Source: Adineta steineri
Lineage: Eukaryota > Rotifera > Eurotatoria > Adinetida > Adinetidae
DNA length: 64,000 nucleotides
NCBI GenBank assembly: GCA_905250115.1
Contig: CAJNOI010000009.1
Location: 124,001 to 188,000, forward strand
Direction: 5' to 3'
The position numbers were made by a program, and so were the translations under genes. A model generated the notes under the pieces. It saw only the letters and a list, made by a program, of their open reading frames with translations, searched no databases and was not told where the DNA came from. Positions 23,625 through 33,321 of this stretch are shown here, in pieces. The stretch's first letter is position 1. Each line of letters starts with the position of its first letter.

Positions 23625-25170
23625 CTAAAATGATTGAAATGAAGAATATATAAATGAAACTAGAACTACAGAAACAAAATATGGGTATTTTTTTAAACGA
23701 ACGAACCAGATATGATTAATGTAAAAGAATACCAATCAGTTATTGCCTCATTATTAGAAAAGTACATATTAAGAAAATTTTCTAATTGGTTAATGAAAGA
23801 AGAGATGATGAAAAATTTTAGAAACTAAATTGAACTAAAACCAATGTGGAAATATTATCGAGATTCTACCAGATTATAATATAATAGAATATTTAGATCG
23901 ATCTTGGATCTAAATCCGGTTTTACGAAAGCTATGACATCAAAAAAAAATATTAACAGTATTCATACAGTGGATGAATAAGAATATTTTATGTCATACTA
24001 ATACTCACGTTTTGATGTAGGATCAGGGAGAGAAATGCAAGATGAAATAATAGTTTATTTCAACTAAGCATGTGTATATATATAGCAACGTGTTGTAATA
24101 TTCATAGAGAACGGAAAGAACCAAGTATAAAAGGTAAAAAAAGGTGTATACATAGAAAAATCCAATGACGATGTCATTACATCACACTAGTCTAGTCGAA
24201 TAGTACAATATAAAAACGGTTGGCTCTCAAAAATTTCGGGAGTTTTATAGAAGCCGCATTTTGTTATCGATCATTTATTGTCTTGATAAGATATCGGTCA
24301 AATCCTATTACTTTTGACATATGTATAGAGCTCAAATTTAATGATCTGACATGATTTAAAAATTAATATAGCTATATCAGCATTTTCTACTTTATTTTAC
24401 TTACATTAAAACTGATCGAAAACTTGAACATCAAATTCGATCAATGATTTAATTGATTTTCTTGCTAGAGAATATTGGTACTGCAAAAATGACAGACATA
24501 TTTCACTCTTCTCAATCAATAATATATTTTGCTTAGATTTTTAAGGGAATATGTTCTGCGGTCAGCAAAATAATTGAAATATCAGTAAATATATTAATTG
24601 GTCAGTTTTCAAAAAAATCAGTAAACAATTCAAAAGTGGTCAGTAGATTTTGTGGAAGTAGCAGTGAAAAAATTTGATTTTTGTCAGTAAAAAGAAGAAA
24701 AGTAGTACATCTTTGCACAAGTTTATATTTTTTTACTCTCCATTTCATTTTATTTACTGATCGTTTAAATTTTATTATGGACCTATCAAATTAATTACTG
24801 ACCATTCAATAATTCAACTGATTTTTGAATTTTTTGTTTTACTGACCGTTTCATTTATTCTGCTGACCACTTAAATGACGCCCGATTTTTAATCTCTATG
24901 AAATTTGATAAACTAGGTAAAAATATATTTCTTTTACAACAAAAACAATTAGTCAGAGAAGTAAATGTGCTATTCTTCACTTTAGAATTTTTAAGAATGT
25001 AGAAGTTTTCAATCAATTAATGTGTTATAAATATTCTTTTGAAGATATTCTCAAATTTTTATACATACAATTATATGAAAAAATTCTCTAGTCAATTAAT
25101 ATTATTAGTACCGATCTTTATACACACACGCACACACATACAGAAAAATATCGAACACAAATAAATACAA
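23625..25170. other. Intergenic, holds a fold-back element
   Basis: No gene seen. Contains the fold-back repeat at 24556-24872 and a CA-rich run (ACACACACGCACACACATAC) near 25121-25141. Confidence 0.55.
24556..24872. mobile_element. Fold-back element with repeated GGTCAGTAAA motif
   Basis: The left end has GCGGTCAGCAAAATAA, ATATCAGTAAA, TTGGTCAGTTTT and GTGGTCAGTAG; the right half carries the complementary motifs TTTACTGATC, TTACTGACC, TTTTACTGACC and TTCTGCTGACCAC in mirror order. Such subterminal motif arrays in inverted orientation are typical of non-autonomous DNA transposons. I could not identify a target-site duplication, so the boundaries are approximate. Confidence 0.55.
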
Positions 25171-26795
25171 TCAAATATGAAGCATACTAATAATTTTCTC
25201 AATTCTTTGTATAGCCGCATCAAACATCGATATTTTAATTGAAAATAAATCAGGATCATCAATTAAACGAAGACGTTCTAATTGTTCCATAAATTCTTGT
25301 CCAATAGCTGAACATTTTAATTCTCGTACTCTTATTTGTGCATCACGATCAAATGAATCATTATCTAATTTTGCATCAATGATTTGTGTTTGTGATCGCT
25401 TTAAAATTGCTGCTGGTAATTGTAAATTATTATTATTACTACTATTATGATGTGGTAAACGACGTGGTGATCGATTAACTTCATCATTTATTGCTAAGAC
25501 TGTTGTTGAACGTGCAAAGCGAAATTCATTTGATTGCGGAGGAAATGAGGGTGGATGTGGTGGCGGCATTTGAGATTTTGTAATGATTTCATTTGTAGGT
25601 GGTTCTATCGTATTACTTTTGTCACCAAATAACTAAAAAAGGAGAAATTACAAAAAAAAAAATAATCGAAATTTCTTCGACATACATCGAGAATACGTGT
25701 TGTTTGTCGTTGAGTACGATTTGTAGGTCGAACAACATTAACGACTTCATTTTGATCTAATCTTTCAGGAACAAATTGACGTTCATTTAAATTTTCAGCT
25801 AAGGGTTCACCCGGCTTGATTTAAAGAAAAAAAAACATATAGAAAAATAGAAAAATAAATTGATAAACTTACATAAAGTCGAACATATTTATATAACCAA
25901 ATACCAAATGGAACATCGATATTTTTTAAAAGTAATTCATCTACTTCAGATCGTTCAGGAACAACTAAAAATAAATAGGAGATTAAAAAAAAAATATATA
26001 CGAAGAAAATTCAAACGTACTGAGCCCAGGTCCTGTATAACCAATTCGTCGTTTTTCATCCATTAGATACCGATAATCATAACCAAGACGACTAAATGAT
26101 AATATTAATTTTGAGTATTATTTGAGAACTAAAATCTTACTCGCATGCTTGTTTAATAGAATAACTGGATGGTAAAGCATTTCATCACCATATTGTTCAT
26201 GTTGTTTACTAGATAGATGATACAAGATTTTATTAATATACATATACATATGATATCTCTTACTGAACATTTGATTGACGACTAACACCAGTTGATGTCC
26301 GACGAGCAGCTGATGGCATTGGTGTATGAGCTTGATTACGTGGAAAAATTGAACTGAAAAATTAATATTAAACACATAAAATCATTAAATTGAATTAATT
26401 ACGGTCGTGATTGAACAGGTTGATCACGTGTTGCTGAATTTATAGTTGGACGACTTGTTTGACGATGAGCTGTTCTGAAAACAAAACGTACAAATCATTA
26501 TCTTGTCAACGATAGATAAATATCTTACTTTGCTTGTTGATATGAAGCTGGTGATGGTTGACTAAAATATATAGAGATCAAATTCGATATTTTAGAACAA
26601 AATAGAATATACTTACGGTACCACTCGTCGGATTTGATGTTGTTGTTGAGATGAAGGCATAGGTGGTCGAAGACCACTTGGCGCAGGTGGTCGTAAACCA
26701 CTAGAAAAATACGAAAACTTTTATAATTCAATCTGTCAACAAAGATTGATAAAAAAAACATACGTCGAACGACTTGCTGATGGTGGACGAAGCAT
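25171..26795 (-). CDS. Pro/Arg-rich protein, unknown family, divergent partner of ARMC9
   Basis: Ten exons: 26764-26795, 26617-26700, 26529-26561, 26403-26474, 26264-26353, 26141-26164, 26021-26091, 25873-25964, 25686-25814, 25171-25632; 362 aa in one frame. The first 110 residues are basic and Pro/Ser/Gln-rich (MLRPPSASRS, GLRPPAPSGLRPPMPSS), a tail type seen in microtubule or intraflagellar-transport proteins. The middle is better ordered: RLGYDYRYLMDEKRRIGYTG, VPERSEVDELLLKN, PFGIWLYKYVRLY. The C-terminus ends in a helical stretch. I do not recognise the family. Exon 6 is uncertain: a nearer acceptor at 26209 gives a coding-looking start (KQHEQYGDEM) but then the wrong frame, so either the farther acceptor (CATCCAG) is used or there is a 1-nt indel. 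The head-to-head start with ARMC9 suggests shared regulation. Confidence 0.65.
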
Positions 26796-27101
26796 AATTA
26801 ATCAATAAATGTCACTTGAGAAAAACGAATGATGATCGTTGAAGTCTATCTCGAAACAAAGGTCTTTGTCCCATTAAATCGCGCCGTTATAAATTAATCT
26901 CAATTTTTTCACAATACAAATTATTTTCAATTGTTTGCATCATTAATATAAATCAATTGAGCTTTTATTCAAGTTAACATAAAAGTACACGAGATAGATG
27001 TCAGTATAATACAAAATCTATCGAGGTATTGTCATAGTAATACATACGTAAGATTAAACAAATCAATCAATCAATTAAATATTCTATTAAAAGAAAAGTT
27101 A
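26796..27101. promoter_or_regulatory. Shared 306-bp upstream region between two divergent starts
   Basis: The start codon of the Pro/Arg-rich gene (26795, minus) and of ARMC9 (27102, plus) are only 306 bp apart, so this stretch must carry the promoters of both. It contains CATCATTCGTT and CGCGCCG-type sequence in an otherwise AT-rich segment; no specific factor site is claimed. Confidence 0.5.
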
Positions 27102-29800
27102 ATGTCTCAACCAATTGATTCTCGTATTAATGATTATATAAATGAATATCTTACTTCGAAAGGTTATTCAAATACAGTTAATACATTTTTACAAGAACGA
27201 CAAGATCATCAAGAACCGATTGATGAAATTAATAATGAAAATTTAGATAAGAAAGAAAAAGAGAAGGAAACATATAATACTATCAAAGTATTTATTTCAT
27301 GATAAAAATATTCTTTACTTTATTTTTGTTTATCAGGAAAATATGTTAAAACAATTAGATGATGGTAATCGAGAAGAATTCTTTCAACTTTGGTCAGAAC
27401 ATATTCCATCAAATATTGTCAATAATGATTCAACAATGAAATCACTTGAATTTTTAATTTATACACATTTTGCTGTTTATTATTTACGCTCAAATATATC
27501 AGATAATGTATATTCTATATAGTTTCATTTCGAATATTTATTTTATATAATTTAGAATGAATTATTAGCTCAAGAAAATATGGAAGTATTTAAAGTATAT
27601 ATTGAATCAATCAGAGGTCGCGCTATATCACAAACAAGTGATTTATTACCTTTATTTGCCTTACCATATGTTACAGAACCAGAAAAACATGCTTCTTTTC
27701 AAGAATTATTTTCAGTATGTTTTACAAAAAATGAATACTTTTGATTCTTCTTTCTTTTTTTTCATAGGACGAATGGCCAGTACAATTACGCATAAAAGTA
27801 TCAAATTTTTTAGATTGGATTTTTTCAAATCGTTCATCACCAAATCTCGTTGAATTATTACAAAATGGTGCACGTGCATCACATGTATTAGTACAATTAA
27901 ATAATGAAAATGAAGAACTTAAATATCGAAATAGAGAAACAAGTAGACAACTTAAAAATTTAAGTACAGATTATTATAATTTAATTAGTAAGTTGTTCAG
28001 ATATAAATATATATACATATCTATTTCATTTTAAAGATATTACAATGGAATTAGTTGAAACATTACAACAAGCTATTGTAGGAAAAACTATTACAAACGA
28101 TTATATTGATAACGTTTGTGCACGTCTTCTTCTAGCAAGAACACAAGAATCAATGTCTAATATGTTAAATTCTTCTCAATTAGGGTAACTATACATATAT
28201 ATTGTAGAGATAGAATCGGTACCGGACGGGCTCCATCTCTGATATGTTGTATTAAAGAAATTAATTGCATAGCGATTTTGTATACTAATCGTGGTTTTCT
28301 TTTAATTATAGCACTGATGATCCGTTTATAGAAAAATTAGATTATGGTAAAATAAAGCGAGATATTGTGAGCATATCAACTAGTGCACGTGAAAAAGCTC
28401 TTTTACTTCAAGCACTTCGATGGAAATTAACTAAAGCTAAATCAGATTTCCAACGTGAGAAAATGCTTGAAAGTTTTATTGGTTGTGATTTACTTGGATG
28501 TCGTTCTGATATTGAACAACAAGCGAAAATTATTAAACAATTATCATCACCAATTGGTAGTGATGCATATTATGTTAAGGAAGAATGGGCTCGTTTAATT
28601 AATACGATTGCTTCATTAAGAAAAGGTCGAAATTATTTAGCACCAAATGAATCATTAATTATTTCTATGCAAAAAGCAGCGATTTCTGAAGCATCGGACA
28701 CACTTATTAAACAACATTTATTAGCTGCACTACAAAAACTTAGTCTTAGGTATAATAAGAGTCTAACTTATATAAAAAAGTTTCTTTTTTTGTTGTTAGA
28801 CGATCTGTACAAACTATAATGATTAATCAAAATACAATCAAATGGTTAATACCATTATTAAGTCATACTGATCGTCTATCTGATTATACTTTAGGTAAAA
28901 CATTTTTTAATAGAAATAGTTTATAATTATCTATTCTTAGAGTATGGAGTTGCACTATTGATGAATTTATGTTTACGTACAAATGGTCGTAAAAAATGTG
29001 CAGAAATAGCTGAACAAGCAATAACTGTACTATCATCTCTATTGACTCATCCAAATCAAGAAGTTGTTCTATTTTACATATGCAGAATAATTTTTCAATC
29101 ATTTTTATATATTTAGACTCGACCTTATGTAAACTCTTCACTATATTCAATTTTAACTCTAAAATCTATACGTGATAGAGCTATGAGCCTTGTAAATTTT
29201 GTTCTCTACATGAGATTTCTATATAAAAAAATGTTTTTTTTTGTTATAGAATCTTGACAATCATCTACGATCTCTTATTCGAGTTGAAAAAACAAATTCT
29301 GAAACGAAAGGTCAATTAGAATTTTTACTCAATCTTTTATTGAAAGGTGGTGATCAAGATGGTAGACAAACATCAGATAATGAACAAGATAATGATGATG
29401 TATACTTTTTTTCGTTTTACTCATTTAAATATATTTTCTTCATTTTTAGGAAGATCAAGATATTATGGAAGCTGATTTAGATCTTGCTGATAAATTACGT
29501 GCTACAGATAAAGAATTAAGTGGAGATATATTGATTGATGAACATTATATTTCTCAGAAAATACCTCCTAATAATAAATTACAACGTGCAACAACTAATA
29601 ATATGAAATCTAAATCAACAAATGATCCTGTTCTTCATCGACCAACAACTCCTGGTCACGTACGTCAATCAATGGCTGCACATGCAGTTGATTCTTTAGT
29701 TAATAGTCTTGCTATGGATGATTTGTATCGTAGTCATAGTGATGGATTTGATAGTATAATTTATACTGATTCAACAAAAAAAACATTTTTCATCAAATAA
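27102..29800 (+). CDS. ARMC9: ARMC9, LisH and armadillo-repeat basal-body protein
   Basis: Eleven exons in phase: 27102-27287, 27337-27507, 27556-27714, 27768-27987, 28037-28184, 28312-28749, 28800-28894, 28941-29062, 29117-29191, 29250-29399, 29450-29800; 704 aa. N-terminal LisH motif (INDYINEYLTSKGYSNTVNTF, residues 9-29 region), then the conserved block FFQLWSEHIPS, LIYTHFAVYYL, SQTSDLLPLFALPYV, a coiled segment, and the armadillo part LLQALRWKLT, WARLINTIASLRKGRNYL, LLAALQKLSLR, DYTLEYGVALLMNLCLR and RPYVNSSLYSIL. The acidic EDQDIMEADLD followed by LHRPTTPG also matches the vertebrate protein, where ARMC9 sits at the ciliary basal body and is mutated in Joubert syndrome. Ends 155 bp from the convergent DDX28 gene. 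Confidence 0.93.
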
Positions 29801-29955
29801 TGAACCAAGAATCTCAAATAAAGAATAAAAATAATCAGCTTGATAACTTAAACTTATTTATATGTGAAGTAAATAATGATAATTTATACAAAAAAAACAT
29901 ATATATATCATATTTTCCTGTATTTATTATATTTCATACATCTATTATATAGCAT

Positions 29956-32663
29956 TTAACTCATTGCTGAGCGAATGACTTCATTGCAAAGTTCTTCTCG
30001 TGCTCGACGACTATCAATTTTTTCTTGATTTTGCTCACGTTGTTGTGCATGTAATTCTAATTGTTTTTTTATATCATTATTTACTCCGCTAAGTTTTTTG
30101 TTCATACGAGCAGTAACCTTTTTAGAAAATAAATATTTTAAAACACAATTTATTCAATATTATTTAGTTACTTCAATTTTTTGAGCAAGAGTAACTTCAT
30201 TGGGAGTAGTAACAAAACTTGTAACTTTTCCTGGCCTTTTCGAACCAATACGACCAACACGACCAGTACGATGAATATAATCAGAAATAAAATGAGGAAA
30301 TTCAAATTGAATTACGTGCTCAACCTAAATTAAGAAACACAAAAAAAAAAGAAATGAATAGAATATTAAATTAAAAAATCATACCCAATAAGTATCAACA
30401 CCTCGTGAAATAAGATCAGTAGCACACATTATTGTATTTTCACCATTTCGAAATTTTTCGAGATTATTTGCACGTTTCTAAAAAGAAGAATGGATCAGCA
30501 TTTTGTCCAGGTTTCTTTTTTCGGGCGTGCAAACTGACCTGCCATGTGGGCGAAATGAAAATTCTGGGTGAACGCTGCCTGACAGTGCTCTGTCTAAGCC
30601 TCGTATTTTGAGTGGGCGTCGCTCATTCAGCTCACCCACTTGATTAAACACTGTAAAGATAGGCAATAATCATTTGGCAAAAAAATTGCCTACATTGCTG
30701 ACGAAACTCATTAGCAAATTTATCTCAATAGAGCTTCTCCTGATGTAATGTATCCACTTATTGAATTGATTAGTTTTGCCGGCAGATTACTATTATGTAC
30801 ATCTTATGTATTTGAAGCAGAAAATCTCGTTCAATATTTTAAAATATAACCTAATTAACCCTTTCAGGACCAGTTCTGCTTTTTATCTTTTTCACAATCA
30901 GAGTATTATTCTTAAACTACCTTTTTAACCGCGACCCAAAAAAAAAAATTTTTTAAAAAAAAAGCCTGAACCCCCCTCCAGGGTAGGTGGTACATACGTT
31001 GTACCACGGTCCTGAAAGGGTTAACATGTTTACATTGATTTGCATAAGAACTTACAGTATTTGTCATTTGACTATGCATTATAAGAATTTCTATACGTTG
31101 ATTACGAAAAAATTGTTGAAGAAATTGCACTGTTTTTGTTTTATTACAAAATATTAAACAAGGATGTTTCTTTTCTAAATCATATTTAACTAGTTTCAAT
31201 AGAAGACCTATGAAATTAAATAATAAATTTAATATTTATAAAATAATAATAATAACAAACTGAGTTTTTGTTGATTCCCAATACGATAAAATTTCTGAGG
31301 AACATGTGGCATAATTCGATGTACAGATGGAGTTAACATTTTATTTACTTGATTAGCCTAGTAATTAACAGAGAGAATAAATATTTTTTAATTAGATCAA
31401 TAGAATTAATACTAACACTAATTAATTCTTTTAAACTTTCTTCAGTTGCTGTAGGTATTGTAGCAGAAACAAAAACAAGTTGAACTGCTGGTGGAGCATC
31501 GTGTTCAAGATCATTTATTGGTTGTACATCAATCTATATACTTATTTTTATACTTTTTCTTTTGCTCGAAAACATAGGTATATTACTTACTTCTAAGCGT
31601 CGAATAATTTCAACAACAGCAGGACTAAATGTAATATCAAGAAGTGTATCAGCTTCGTCAACAATTACATGTCGAAGATTCGTACCACTTAAACGTCTTT
31701 CAATACCAAAATGTTCATCTAAACTAAAGAAGAATATATAAAAATTTATAATAAAATAAAAATAAACCTTGTCTTAAAAGTCGTAATAAAACTCCAGGCG
31801 TAGAAATAATAATATCAACTTCGCCGAGTGTAAAATTGAGTGGATCCTATACGAGAAAAATATCTTCAAAAAATTGTAAAGAAAATAAATTACTTTATCT
31901 GTATTAATCCCAACTAAACTTTGTGTTCGAATATTTAGTTGATTAAATACTTGTAACATATTCTACAAATGAAATTATTTATATAAAACAATGTATTTTC
32001 TTATTGTTCTGTCTTACTTCAATCTGAACAACTAATTCTCGTGTTGGTGCAAGAATAATTGCAAATGGTGCATTTTCCATATGTACTGAACGATTTCCAG
32101 ATTTCCATCGCATCAATGATTCGATCAATGGTACAAGATATGCTAATGTTTTTCCACCACCTTTTGAAAAGAAGAATTATATTTAAAATAAATAAAAAAA
32201 TAATTCTTAACCAGTTTCAGCTGCTACAATCATATGTCGACCTGTTCGTAATTCTGGAATAACACGTGATTGAGTTGAAGTAGGATTATGAATATTAGCT
32301 TTTTCAAGAATTTCTACAAGTTCTGGTTTACAATCGAGTTGGTCAAATGTCTGTACAGTTGATTGTGTCCATGATGGATTTTTAAAGTGATGATCAATAG
32401 TAAAAAAATCACCTTTTGATAATCGATGTTGCCAAGCACTAGACGCAACATCTTTATCAGTCATATGACGATATTCACGTCCTACAAAAAAAAGAAAAGA
32501 AAATAGAAACACAGTTTTTCACTTTTCTCTCTCTGATGAATTCAAAAGAAAAAGGAGTAACGAAGGAATTGTGCCATGAATATTCTGCTAAAGATGGAGC
32601 GCAATCACTTGACCGACAATCACTTTGCCGACATATCACTTAGCCGAAAGATTGTTTTGCCGG

Positions 32664-32701
<38 letters not shown>

Positions 32702-33250
32702 GTATGGATGTCAGTGTGGGTGAGTGTGGGTGTGTTCTATTTTAGATATTCCCACACTCTCACCCTCAAGTTTTTGTCGGCAAAACAATCTTTCGGCCCA
32801 GTGGGGTCAGCCAAGTGATATGTCGACAAAATGATTGTCGGCCAAGTGTAGCGGACCCCTAAAGATAGATTAATTTGATTTACCTGGATAATGATTGAAT
32901 TCAGAACGTTTACAAGCGACAACTGCTGGTTGAGTTCGATCCTATTCATATCAAATGTATATATATGGATGATATTCGTCATTATCAACTCACTCCTGGT
33001 GGATCTTGATCTTGCTCTTTCTTATAAATTTTCTTTGCTCGTTGTCGTTCAATATTTTTAATCATTGAATGTGGTACAGTTATTTGATTTTTTGTATCAA
33101 TTGTATTCTTTTATTTAATGAAATAAATTTTTTCCGATAGAATTCAAAGAAATTATAACTTACAATATGATATGATGCTATTTTCATTAGACATGAATAA
33201 TTCTTATTTGTTATTAAAGTTGAAAATAATCGTCGATAGGAGACAATCAT
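29956..33250 (-). CDS. DDX28: Mitochondrial DEAD-box RNA helicase DDX28
   Basis: Fourteen exons in phase: 33164-33250, 32994-33107, 32884-32941, 32212-32481, 32018-32160, 31894-31962, 31768-31846, 31591-31718, 31417-31533, 31261-31357, 31056-31207, 30385-30477, 30172-30324, 29956-30117; 573 aa. DDX28 acts in mitochondrial large-ribosomal-subunit assembly. Helicase motifs seen in order: Q-motif region [11 protein letters not shown], motif I AAETGGGKT (split by an intron), Ia PTRELV, Ib [43 protein letters not shown]. The N-terminus is basic and Arg/Ser-rich ([19 protein letters not shown]), fitting a mitochondrial targeting peptide. The motif I sequence has Gly-Gly where the common form is Gly-Ser. 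Two introns carry transposable elements (30478-31055 and 32482-32883). Its start codon is 72 bp below the stop of the upstream same-strand gene. Confidence 0.93.
30496..30653. mobile_element. MITE-like element in DDX28 intron, family A
   Basis: Termini CAGCATTTTGTCCAGG and (inverted) CAGTGTTTAATCAAG form degenerate terminal inverted repeats. The inside is unusually GC-rich for this window and shares a 40-bp core of the type GAATGAGCGACGCCCACTC..AAAATACGA with the element at 37603-37697. No clear target-site duplication. Confidence 0.55.
30859..31020. mobile_element. piggyBac-like MITE, 162 bp, TTAA duplication
   Basis: Perfect 13-bp terminal inverted repeats CCCTTTCAGGACC / GGTCCTGAAAGGG, flanked on both sides by TTAA (30855-30858, 31021-31024). 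TTAA target duplication with CCC-starting ends is characteristic of the piggyBac superfamily. A second, internal inverted repeat (GGTGGTAC..GTACCAC) lies near the right end. Non-coding; sits in a DDX28 intron. Confidence 0.85.
32596..32858. mobile_element. Long-TIR element with 8-bp duplication, GT microsatellite in the loop
   Basis: The direct repeat CTAAAGAT flanks it (32588-32595, 32859-32866). The arms of about 65-75 bp are inverted copies: CACTTGACCGACAATCACTT..GCCGACATATCACTTAGCC..GAAAGATTGTTTTGCCG on the left, with the right arm matching except for a short insertion. The loop holds a (TG)n run (32667-32699) and the GT/CA hairpin 32700-32770. Lies in a DDX28 intron. Confidence 0.8.
32700..32770. 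repeat. GT/CA hairpin element, copy 4, nested in an inverted-repeat transposon
   Basis: GTCAGTGTGGGTGAGTGTGG on the left; ATTCCCACACTCTCACCCTC followed by AAG on the right. The ACCCTCAAG end is shared with the copies at 13621 and 53612 in part. Confidence 0.65.
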
Positions 33251-33321
33251 TTTTTTTTCGAATATAAATAACAATCTGAAATAACAATTTCTTTTATTGT
33301 AACAAAGAAAACAAAAAAACA
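33251..33321 (-). promoter_or_regulatory. 72-bp same-strand gap with acceptor-like site before DDX28
   Basis: Between the NO VEIN-like stop codon and the DDX28 start, both on the minus strand, is a pyrimidine-bearing GTTATTTCAG about 35 nt before the DDX28 ATG. This could be a spliced-leader acceptor for a downstream gene in a polycistronic transcript; bdelloids are known to trans-splice. No independent promoter is visible in so short a gap. Confidence 0.4.

Noticed and set aside
23175..25632. Joining the coiled-coil frame at 23175-23624 to the Pro/Arg-rich gene as one protein
   Set aside because: The Pro/Arg-rich gene ends in a stop at 25171 with no donor nearby, and 1.5 kb with a transposable element separates them.
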